A stretch of 64,000 nucleotides of DNA, taken from assembly GCF_028009165.1 (NCBI RefSeq), contig NC_079244.1, positions 3,906,001-3,970,000 of the forward strand. Direction: 5' to 3'. Both the position numbers and the translations under genes were made by a program. The notes under the pieces were generated by a model. The model saw only the letters and a list, made by a program, of their open reading frames with translations. It did not search any database and was not told where the DNA came from. Positions 11,001 to 20,302 of the stretch are shown here, one piece after another. Origin of the DNA: Akanthomyces muscarius. Its lineage: Eukaryota > Ascomycota > Sordariomycetes > Hypocreales > Cordycipitaceae. The stretch's first letter is position 1, and each line of letters begins with the position of its first letter.

Positions 11001-11140
11001 CTTATTAATTTTATCTTAGAAGACCTCAGCTTACTAGTCTTTCCTCTGATGTAGATTTAAGGCAGCTAGTTCAACAACAAGCTGAACAGATTGTATTATT
11101 ACAACAACAACTTGAGAATCAGTCTAGAACTAGTTCCTAA
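8019..11140 (+). CDS. MULE-like DDE transposase, intron-rich
   Basis: Likely exons: 8019-8222, 8283-8512, 8559-8670, 8723-8933, 8987-9211, 9267-9466, 9528-9711, 9762-9938, 9991-10212, 10266-10467, 10518-10568, 10622-10659, 10710-10971, 11020-11140. They join to 812 residues, all strongly AT-rich. An N-terminal Cys/His region (C165, C172, H191, C193) resembles the zinc domain of MULE transposases. The core has FQMD (D430), VTMD (D507), then CLVH at 541-544, the C-x2-H expected after the second Asp, and IVEALH (E634) as candidate third acid. The C-terminus is Ser/Asn/Gln-rich with a Gln-rich coiled-coil segment. A 20-bp tandem duplication at 10564-10603 breaks the frame unless 10569-10621 is spliced out. 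The second-intron acceptor could also be 9 nt further on. Confidence 0.8.
10564..10603 (+). repeat. Perfect 20-bp tandem duplication in the transposase gene
   Basis: The unit at 10564-10583 is repeated exactly at 10584-10603. With one copy the reading frame is open; with two it is shifted and stops, unless a 53-nt GT..AG segment (10569-10621) is removed as an intron. Confidence 0.9.
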
Positions 11141-11267
11141 CTAAATTTTATTATAGTAAAATCTATATTCTTTATTACTTCTTTACTAATAGTAATAAAT
11201 AAAGTAATATATTAAGAGTTATAGTATTAATATATAAAAGTATAATCTAATTATATTAAATTAATTC

Positions 11268-11898
11268 CTAATTATTACTTAAAGGTTCCTCAAACCTCTC
11301 CCAGATAATACAGTCCTTATCATAAAAGTTAGGAGGACATTTTCTTCCTTTTTCCTTACATAATACACAATTATTTGGGTTTCTCCCACTTTCAAGAATT
11401 AATTTTGAAATATTAACCTTTTTATTCCGAAATATCGGTGCAGGGAGCTTTATAGCCTTTTGGTTATTATAATGAATTAAAGGCTGTTGCTCTTCATCCA
11501 TTCCTTGTGATAGTGGGGAAGGTTGATTTGGAGTTGGAATTAATTCCTGAGTAATTTAAAAGTTAATAAGAATTAATAAAGAAATAAATATAATATACCT
11601 TTTTAAATTGATTATACCACTTTAGTATTATAACCTCACGGCTTGCATTTATTCTTCCAACTGATGGTGTGTAAATATCTACACCATGTCTTTTGATATG
11701 CTTGCGTAGGTTTGGTGTAGAGGTATAGGGTAGTGCATGTATACACGGTTCAGAATCAATTCGGTATCGACAATACACCTCTCCAGGGTAGATAATAGCC
11801 TTGCCATCACAGTATTCATACTCTGGTAGATTATCTGGGCGTATTCCGTTATTTTGATAGGCAATATAGCCTGCAGTTGTCTGATAAAGAGGTGGCAT
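11268..11898 (-). CDS. Transposon zinc-finger protein C (AT-rich paralogue)
   Basis: Exons 11898-11599 (100 codons) and 11546-11268, joined over a 52-nt intron, encode 192 residues. The finger C43-x8-C52-x14-H67-x3-H71 follows GEVYCRYR, then LKWYNQF, and near the end C160-x2-C163-x6-C170-x8-C179. The order, spacing and flanking words (DGK..GEVYCRYR against DGR..GELYCRWR; LKWY against LRRWY) show it is a paralogue of the gene at 6638-7618. It lies next to the right TIR and reads inward, mirroring that gene. Codon use is AT-rich like the transposase. Probably a DNA-binding or transposase-accessory protein; function inferred only. Confidence 0.8.
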
Positions 11899-12070
11899 TA
11901 GAATTGATTTCGTGTTGTTATTGAATTCTTTCCGAAAGAGTTCTGAAAGCGCTCTGTATTGATTACGTTAAGTACACGTTAGTATCATATTAGCTGCGTA
12001 AGTGCATAAATATGCAATATCTACATGTGATATGCTAGTAATGAGGTGGCCCGTGGTGATAAGTGGAGAC

Positions 12071-12168
12071 GTGTAAGGCACAGTACAAGGACTCGCCGGC
12101 CGGACCCCGGCTAAACACACCTCTGGTCAGGCTATCAGCTCAGCGATGGTCGGGTTATCTATGAGCAC
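12071..12168 (-). repeat. Right terminal inverted repeat
   Basis: Reverse complement pairs with 6318-6405. It has two small insertions relative to the left copy (6 nt reading TGACCA, and 4 nt reading TGCC on the element-inward strand). Confidence 0.85.
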
Positions 12169-12177
12169 GTACCTACT
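12169..12177 (+). repeat. Target-site duplication, right copy (GTACCTACT)
   Basis: Identical to 6309-6317 and separated from the strongly conserved TIR core by exactly the same 10 nt as on the left side. Confidence 0.75.
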
Positions 12178-12302
12178 AGCCATCGTCACTCTACAACCTC
12201 ATTGCGGCGTATCCATCAATCTTGACCGGCCCTGCTTCGAGTACCAACTCGCTCCTGACTCACATCTCGAATAAGCAGAGAATACAACAATCTTTATCCA
12301 AA

Positions 12303-13001
12303 ATGGTTAGCAGAGAGAACAATCCTTCTCCTCCATCGGGCGACACGTCTCAGTATCTGTTTTCACTCCAGTCACTAACCGGACGCAGTCGGCCCAGAAC
12401 TCCGCAGGCATTCAGACCCTTCTCGATGTACGTAACTTACTACACGATGGCTCGTCTGAAATATAAAAAGAGCAATGTTATTAACATTACCATAGTCTGA
12501 GCGCGAGGCTTCTAAGATTGTGCAAAAGTGTAAGCTGTTTCGTTCCCTGCCGCCCTGGTTGATCGGTCTGCTAACGATGGTGTTTCCCGTTTATTCAGCC
12601 AGAGAATGTGCGTACAAGATTTTTCTCGTCTCAGCGCTAGCCGCTATGAGTGTGGTGATTCTAACACGCAATGCAGTCCGCACGAAACGTGTCAAAGAAG
12701 CCCGCGATGAAGCAAAGAAGGAAATCGCTGAATACAAGGCAAACAAGGAGGATGAATACAAGAAGTTCGAAGCCGAGGTGCGTCGTCAGCCATTCATCAT
12801 GCATGAAGTAGCAGTTGCTAACCTGAAATTACTACACAGCATAGCAAAGGCAATAAGCAAGCCGAGGACGAAGCGAACAAAGAAGCCGACAAGCAAATCA
12901 AGCAGATCACCGAGGCTGGAAAATCGAAGCAGGATGCTGTTGTCAAGAAGCTGCTGGCCGCCGTCTTTGACGTGAACCCGGTAGCGCCTAGTGCTGCCTA
13001 G
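12303..13001 (+). CDS. VMA10: V-type proton ATPase subunit G
   Basis: Peripheral-stalk subunit of the vacuolar H+-ATPase. Exons 12303-12305, 12389-12427, 12496-12529, 12599-12607, 12677-12777 and 12840-13001 give 115 residues, the family length. The product begins MSAQNSAGIQTLLD, then EREASKIVQK, SREFRTKRVKEARDEAKKEI and a Glu/Lys-rich helix. The first coding exon is only the ATG (ATG|GT, with a CACTAAC branch site before the acceptor) and the fourth is a 9-nt microexon. The start is 125 bp from the right transposon flank, so the insertion has replaced most of its former upstream DNA. Confidence 0.93.
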
Positions 13002-13185
13002 GGTCGACGACAATTGATGCTCCGTATAACAGAATGTCTATTCGGAGACTTGCGTCTGCGGGTACAGGCACGGGCACGATCGTGTCTGGATTCTTCTTGA
13101 GCCTTGTTCTGTATTGGCTTATTCTATCACTTCCTTGTTGCTACCAAAAGAAGCATTGTATAAAAGGTTTCCTGGAATCCGAAAG

Positions 13186-15030
13186 CTATTCAAGAAGCTC
13201 TATTAGCGCACCCAACATATCACTCAAGTCTTTGTTATCCTCCTCGCTAGTGTCAAGTCCTTCTTGCTGCTCCTGCATTAGCGATCGCAAGGAGCCTAAA
13301 TCTTCATCACGTCCTGCTAATAGCTTCTTGATATGCTGCTTTGCGCCCTTATCCTCCGCTACAAGCCATGCCAGGACGACAGCAATTAACTGCAACGTGA
13401 ACAATCCGTTATCGAGTCTGGCGGCGAGTATCTCGTACTTTTGCTCTTCATCACTGCTGTCCTGCGGCAAGTTGATCTTGGCCTGCAGCATGCCAGCAGA
13501 AACTCTGGCTTCGTAGTCTTGGAAGAGCTTGACCAGCTTGGCAGTCTTTTCGTAGCTCTTTTCCACAAACTTGGCGAGAGTTCGAATGCGCTCTCCAGAC
13601 TCGGTCGGGAAACGCCGCAGCATGTTTGCGAATATACTAACAAAATGATCGATGAGGCGGTGCTCTTGCGTCTTCATAAAGGCAGTGAAGAGCGACTTCA
13701 GCCCTCCGGCGTCGACAATCTTGTTGCAGACATCAATGCCACCGATACCAGAAGCAGCGTGGTCGAGCAGGCGTATCGCTGGCGGCTTGGCCTTTTTGCC
13801 TTCTTTCAGCATGATGAGACAGAGTTCAACCCCTTCGGCTTCTAGAAACTTGCTTTTGCCAGCATCTGAATCGACGATGCATGTCAAGGCCTCAAATAAG
13901 TTCTCCATATATTCTTCTTCCTCGCCACTTTTGTCGGGATCTCGTCTGCGATACTGGGCGACAAGCTGAAGGACACTTTCTACTGCATCGGCCTCAGCGA
14001 GGGCTTTTCTGCTGTTTTCTGAGGCTTGCGCCACAATCGCAAGGATCTCGGTGGCATATTGCTTGTTTTGTGTCACATTGGTTTCTTTGTGTTGGATGCG
14101 CTGGATGAGCCATTGTATGAGACGTTTTTCGTTGCCTATCCGAACGGCTACTTGGCTCCTGGAGCAAAAGTTCTCCAGTATCCCAAGCGCGTAGTAAACG
14201 CCGTTTCGGTCGGATTCGTCAGCTTCGTCGAGTCGTGAGAAGTTAGATACGAGAAGGTCGAGCAGGTCAGCGTCCATAAGGGCATCTACCAAAGCACCCC
14301 ATTGCTCGTCTCCTGCGGCTACGTCTTCGTCGGTGAGCTCGCCGATGATCTCGATAGCATCAATGGCAATATCTGTGTTCTCGTGCGCCAGCAGGCCAAC
14401 AAGACTGCCAGTGCAGCCAAGTTTCACGAATTCAGTGTATAGTTCGGGATGTTCGGCCAGAATTGAGAGGCTCTTGATATCTGAGTCTAGGTCTGCTTCG
14501 CTTCCAATGAATTTCTGAGGCTCGCTGTCGAATTTGGCTCGCAGCTCGGCGTTTTTGGTGATGTGCTTTTCGAAGTTGAGGGCCGTCTTGCGCAGCCACC
14601 CGGCGTCAATCTGCTCTGGCACAGCGCCAGCATCTGCGTCATCGACATAGTCAAGGATCTGCGATTCTTGTTTGCTAATGCCGCCTCCGAAAAAGCGTCC
14701 CTCTTCGTCTTCACCGCCGTCGTCGTCGGGTGGTAACTCAGGCCCGAAATCCTGGTCGCCGCCGTCTTCAACCTGGTCGTCTTCGACTCGTGCGCGCCGC
14801 CTCGAATCACCATCAGTTGACAACCGACTTGATTTGTATATTTCGTCTGTTATCATGTCAGTCTGTCTCGTTACAATGTTCCAGATGTACATACTTGGGT
14901 CGCGCACGGCATCGAGCTTGCGTTTGTTCTGAAGCCCCGCGTTCTATCGAGCAGATCAGTGGCTGTGTCTGTATGGCAGTTTGAGCCGCTTCTTGCCTAT
15001 TACCTTGAATATGTCATCGACGCTGGTCAT
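13186..15030 (-). CDS. CTNNBL1: Beta-catenin-like protein 1 (CTNNBL1 family)
   Basis: Nuclear armadillo-type helical protein associated with the spliceosome Prp19/CDC5L complex in animals; the fungal orthologue is presumed to act likewise. Exons 15030-15004, 14943-14895 and 14846-13186 join to 578 residues. The start MTSVDDIFK and the spliced DPNEIYKSSRL motif are family marks; an ATG-initiated reading from 14907 would run through an intron and is wrong. After an acidic stretch (PDDDGGEDEEGRFFGGG) come helical repeats including ELIGELTDEDV-like and GILENFCSRS segments, and the protein ends in IELLE. It is convergent with VMA10, 184 bp apart. Confidence 0.92.
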
Positions 15031-16156
15031 TGTACCCGTGGTTATGTGGCTATGCCCTCGTGTGCATTGCACGGCAGGTGTATGATGTCGCGGCCACCCT
15101 TGCGCGGGCGCGGCAAGCTTTGTGTTTCCTTGGCGGGTGGAGTGTCGCGGAAGGCCTGAGCCGGGTCTGCTAACTTTTATTAGTGTGTAGTTCCAGTGCA
15201 GCAGCCAATAATTACCTGGAACTCCAGGCGTCATTGTACTTGCGGCAAACAGCGTCCAAGCAGCAACATTTGACGTGCAAATCAGTTTTCTGTTACTGAG
15301 TAAAGCATCACTTGTTGCAGGCCTGCGTGCACTGGCGTGTCGGTTTTCACACAGTTACATGTTGTTGCAGCTGCTGGTGGAACTCGCTTTGCTGCTGTGC
15401 GTGATATGAGCTGGCGCATACCTATCCACTAACTACCTACCTTGAGCATACTCTTAGCTTGCCGAGTCCGTCCCGGAAATGTGCAAGCGGCAATGGAGTC
15501 GGGAGCAGTCGCTCGGAAGGGGATGACCTCGGTGCCAAGCTAAACGGCGAGCACTATGCTACCAGAAGATGTTGCAGCAAAATGAAACCAGTTTCGCTCC
15601 CGGGCTGAGGTGGTCCCGACGCATAGTATTCACCCCCCAGTGTAAGTGCACCTGCGGAACAAGTCGAGGCATACTACGGAGTACCTGAGGTACCTACCTA
15701 GGTATCTAGGTAGTATCACTACACACGCCCGCCCAGGTTCCTAGGTAGCCAGCAAGCAGCCCTTTGCAAGATGCAGCCCCGCCACCAAATGCCTCCCGCT
15801 AGCCCCTTCGCCCCTTAGCCTCGCGGGCGGCACAGTATGTCAGCCATTGGGGCTAGTCCTCTGGGCAAGGGAAACGATTCATCGAACAATCTGGCAGGAC
15901 CATGTGCAGGACATATTCACTGCCTTTCCTTCCTTCAGCCGCAGCTGCAACATTGTATTATCATTATTAAGTCGACAAGCGAATAATTGAGAACGGTAAT
16001 GGCCGGCCCCCCCTGCAGTAGGTAGCCAGTCATTGTTTGTCGCAAAGCTAGGGGAGGACAACCTCGACGACCAGTACCTAGGTACTTAGTGCACCGTCCG
16101 TCATTGTGTAGTCTGCGCAGGTGCGCCAAAGCGACCAGCACTATCCGACCCAAAGG
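15031..16156. other. Divergent promoter region, CTNNBL1-like / MIT-domain gene
   Basis: 1.1 kb with no coding signal. It is rich in overlapping TACCTA/TAGGTA words, e.g. 15681-15713 and 16071-16090, which recur in other intergenic regions of this window. Confidence 0.6.
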
Positions 16157-19100
16157 ATGCCACAACACCAACCACCCCACGACCATACCGGGCCGCCCAA
16201 TTCGCCGCCGACAGCCCTCGTCGAGTTCGAAGAGGGCAACGAAGACACAGACACTGCCTCCGCCGCGGTTGCAGCCCTGAGAGCCTTCAGCGCCACTCAC
16301 CTCACACTCACAAGATCGAAGGCGTCTGTATCTCCGCCCTCCTCCCACCTCAAAACGAATTCGCTCCTGTCCGCTCCTCGTCCGCCTAGAACCTCATCGC
16401 TTTTACCGCCGCCGCGAGTCTTGCAAAAGCTGCCACTCGAAGGTGACGAGTCCACAGGGAGTGCCGAGACCGCATCCGCCGGAGACCGTTATTGGCACCA
16501 GCAAACCGCTGACGCCGCGACAAACAAGGACCCGCACGAGCTTAACACGTCCCCAGATCAAGACGGCCCTTGGAACACGCACCATCCGAAGCATAGCCAA
16601 CTTCATCAGCGGCCGGCCCAAACTCCACACGACCGATCCGAAAGCGCCGTTACGCAGGGTCTATCGCAGCCTCTAGACGAGAGCTTCCGGTCAAGAGAGA
16701 CTGAGGTTGGCCTCCACAACCACCGCGTGCACCAACAGTCGCAGCCTGGCGGCGCTCCCTCCGTTGTGCCAGTCAAATCATTGACCTCGGCCGTGGACAG
16801 GCCGCGTACCGGGCCTCTGCCACCTGAGCAGTGCAGCCACCAGATGCCTCAGGACCTGCCACGCGACGGCCAACCAGCGCGGGGCCATGGCCGCCGTCGC
16901 AGCTCAAAGGGTAGCACCGATGCTGACAAGGCAAAAGCAGCTAAGCCGCCGTCCCAGAAGGCAATGCTCTCGCGCGCACTACAAAAGGCCAATACGGCCG
17001 TCCAGCTCGATAACGCACAGAACCTCGAGGGCGCTCGCATCGCATACTCGGAAGCCTGTGATCTCCTGCAGCAGGTGTTGCGACGAACATCCGGCGATGA
17101 AGATAAACGGAAGCTCGAGGCAATCGTGAGTAGATCTCAAACTTACGAACAAGATAACTCGAACTGATGACGCAATAGCGTCAAACGTATGCCAGCCGAA
17201 TAGAAGAACTAGACCAAATAGGCCCGATGCAGAATCATAGTACGGCATTGAAGGCACTGCCTGCTAGGCCCGGCAGCGACGAATACAGTCCGGAGCTGGT
17301 CCAGAAGCAATATAATGCCGCCAGCATCGCGTCCAACATGATCTCCTCTAGCGGGGGCAAATTGGCAGAAGGCTCAAGCACGACTCGAATCTACCCCCGG
17401 CGGCCGACCTCGCCTGCGTCAAATACTCAACAACACGATGACGACCAGCCACCGCCCAACATCAGAGCTACAGAATGGCAACGAACGGCCCCGAATGACC
17501 AGCAAGGCATGCTGCAATCATCGTTTTCCAAACCCAGCTCTCGCTCCAACCACACACCCACAGGCTCACAGGAGCGAGCTCTCGACATGCCACCTCCTCT
17601 GAACTCAGTCAGCGCAGCCTCGCCGCTCAAAAGCCCGCCAGGGAAAAACTCAAAGTATCAGCAAAGCCATGATTTTGTTAGACAATCTGACTCCATGGAC
17701 GAACTTGGCCATGCTCGTGATGGCAGCCAAAATTCTTGGCTTGATGGGATTGGCGAATCTGGAGGCTCAACAGCATCATCAATCCATTCGAGGACCTCGT
17801 TGGAGGGGTTGCGGAGAAAGCATCTACGAAGTGCAAGTGGCCAAACTGAAGCCGAGTTTGATACTGCCCTTGACGCTGCGATTGAAGCTGCGTACGATGA
17901 CGGGTACGAGCCCACGGGAACAGATAATATAGGGGAAAAAGATGCAGGCGAAGAAGCTGTAGCCAGGGTTTTGCGAAAAGTCGAGAGGGCACGCGAGCGG
18001 GTTCGTCGGACGGAGCAGGAAACACTTTCCCTTTCCAATGGCGCGGACATGGCTGGACTACTTTCGCCCAGACATTACAGGTCCACTCATTCTCGGAATG
18101 GCTTCTATGATGACAACTCGTCGGATGATGAAGAGCGCATGCTGGAAGAAATGGCCCGTGACTACGACATTGGTGACTTCACCATGAGTGAAGCAGTTCC
18201 CATCATAGTGACTCGTGACGAGGAATGCCGGTCGTCCACTCGACACGTGGAGGCACCGCCCGAATCAAGATCTCAGGTTGAGCCTGTGCGGTCCCTGATG
18301 GAGAAGAAGTCAACCTCGAACATCATAAAAGGCCTCGGGCCAAGCTTGCCACCGCCCAACACCTCACTGCCTGAGCTTCCTCCGCCGCGCGGCACATCGC
18401 CCATGCAGAGTGTACGGAATCGCCGCCTGTCTGGACAGAACCCTAAGCAGCTGAAAATCGATACCACAAAGCCGAACCCGAGCCCATTGGTCATTCACTC
18501 ACACTCGGATCAATTGCGAGCTGCCCGCGAACAAGAGAATGGCCGACCGTCTACAGCAACGGGACGCATCCGAACTGTCTCCCATGCACGTTCGACTCCT
18601 TCCATAGACGTTACACCTTCTGACCCGTCGATTCTTCTGTCAATGGCAAGTCATCGAATACCCACGGACCTGGATGAATCTCCACCGGGCAAACCAGCTT
18701 CGCCAACAGCTACTGGCCACAAGTTGCGGAAGAACTTTTCCTCTTCTAGCCTACGAAGTATGAAGAGCAGGAACATGTCACTGTCGAACCTCGAAGATCC
18801 ATCAGATATGTCACCCGGCACACCGTCGAGCAACCAGTTTGGCGGCTCAAGAACTCCGGCGGTGCCTACCATTCCAACGCCTATGAGCTCAGAGTTCCGC
18901 GACAACCTCGACTCCTCGTCGACAGGAGCTCGCCTCTTTGATGACCATTTTCATCAGCCTACGAGCCCTGGATCGGCGGACAATGCACACCCGGACGCCC
19001 CAGTGCCCCTGGAGGCATGTCCTCACGACTTCCTGCTCCGACCTTTCTGGCTCATGAGATGCATCTTCCAGACACTGGTACATCCCCGTGGTGGCTATGT

Positions 19101-19917
19101 CAGTACAAAGCTATTCGTCCCTCGTGACGTTTGGAAAGTCAAGGGCGTGAAGCTGAAGAATATTGACGACAAAATTGCGAACTGTGACCTCCTCACAGCT
19201 GCCCTGCTCAAACTAGCACAAGTGGACACGTGCGACGCGGATGCTGTTCTGGAGGAGATGCAGTCGCTTGAAGGGATTCTCGAGCAGGTACAGGCATCCC
19301 TCACTCGCAAACTCGGAAATGACGTCGGAGTCCAGGGCTCAGGGTCACTTTTCAAAGAGGCAGGCGGCGATGGGGATGGTACTTCGGGCGTCCCACGGTC
19401 AGGCAGCGTATCCAACAAACCATCCTTTTCGTGGCGACGCTTAAGGTCGAAGAGTTCGGGAGTCGCACTTAGTGGCGCATACAACAGCAGCAGGACTGCT
19501 GTGGGAGATGCAGGCAAAGGGGACCTAGGCATGGCCAGTCTGCCCATGACGGCGCAGCCTACAAGCCGCCCGCCGAGACGTGACCTTGCCCAAGCGCAAT
19601 TCATTGGACCCAATGCGAACTATATGAGCTCACTCGCGCGCTTGTTTGATGCAGCCCAGGCCGTTGGTAAGTAACGATTGCCTGCGTATTGGAATATGGC
19701 CTACTTTTAGCTTAGCTAACAATCCCCAGATCAGATTGCTCGCCAGGTGGACGACCCTGGTCTGCGTCACGCAGACAAGACGCAAGTTGGCCTAGAGCTT
19801 TGCACGCGCCATGCCGCTGAATTTTTTGGCTTTTACATCTGCCGATTTGCATTGGCTGACCTCGGTTTGCTGCTAGAGAAATTTATCAAGAGAGGAAGCG
19901 AATGGGTTTTAGCATAA
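16157..19917 (+). CDS. MIT-domain protein, large fungal type
   Basis: Exons 16157-17125, 17179-19666 and 19730-19917 give 1214 residues. The first in-frame ATG is at 16157 (MPQHQPPHDHTG). Residues 263-345 form a three-helix MIT (microtubule interacting and trafficking) domain: SQKAMLSRALQKANTAVQLD, LEGARIAYSEACDLLQQVL, then IRQTYASRIEELDQI across the first intron. MIT domains bind ESCRT-III tails, so a role in endosomal sorting is likely but inferred. The rest is long and Ser/Pro-rich with charged segments. A conserved C-terminal part (PHDFLLRPFWLMRCIFQTLVHPRGGYVS onward, here described only in part) continues to the stop and looks like a second folded domain. Confidence 0.85.
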
Positions 19918-20302
19918 AGAGTATATATGAGTTAGCCATCACATGCATGCGGACTGTGATTGTGATGAATGATTTAGGCGCACGACGTCTGGCTTGCGCA
20001 GTCCAGATAGGACTTATTGATATATGTAAATGACCCAAGAGGAAAAAACCGTCGGCAAATTAAACATGCACGGCGACCTTAGAAATTATAAATGGAGTAC
20101 AAGCCTCTTCTCGCCGCCAATTTATGCATGGTCATGGCGCCAGTATCTACCAAAGTGGTTGGAGCACCCATCCCAGTAAATCGGCGGCGATAAAAAAGTT
20201 GGACCCAGCAAGCACCTCGACGACCAGCTGCGCAAAGAGCTTTGGAACAGCCCGGCAGACCTTATAGCGACGACAGCCAATGACAGAGACGACAACTTCT
20301 AC
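19918..20302. other. Intergenic region between the MIT gene and GUF1
   Basis: 3' flank of the MIT-domain gene and promoter of GUF1. Nothing specific recognised. Confidence 0.5.

Larger units (their letters stand above)
6318..12168. mobile_element. Three-gene Mutator-like DNA transposon with TIRs and 9-bp TSD
   Basis: A 5,851-bp element bounded by terminal inverted repeats (6318-6405 and 12071-12168) and a perfect 9-bp direct repeat. It carries an AT-rich DDE transposase gene (8019-11140, plus) between two paralogous zinc-finger genes: 6638-7618 on plus next to the left TIR, and 11268-11898 on minus next to the right TIR, both reading inward. All three genes have introns of about 45-60 nt. 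The known fungal MULE Hop of Fusarium also has long TIRs and 9-bp duplications; the two extra genes here are the unusual part. The intact TSD suggests a fairly recent insertion. The extreme ends agree only in GTG plus one base over 10 nt before strong TIR identity begins, so the exact termini could be off by a few bases. Confidence 0.85.

Noticed and set aside
8019..11140. RIP-degraded transposase
   Set aside because: The AT-rich frame stays open with consistent splice sites over 3 kb. Only the 20-bp duplication disturbs it, so heavy RIP is unlikely.
14847..14907. CTNNBL1-like gene starting at the ATG at 14907 (MRDPSMYIWN)
   Set aside because: This reads through a 48-nt intron. Splicing gives DPNEIYKSS, which is the family sequence, with the true start at 15030.
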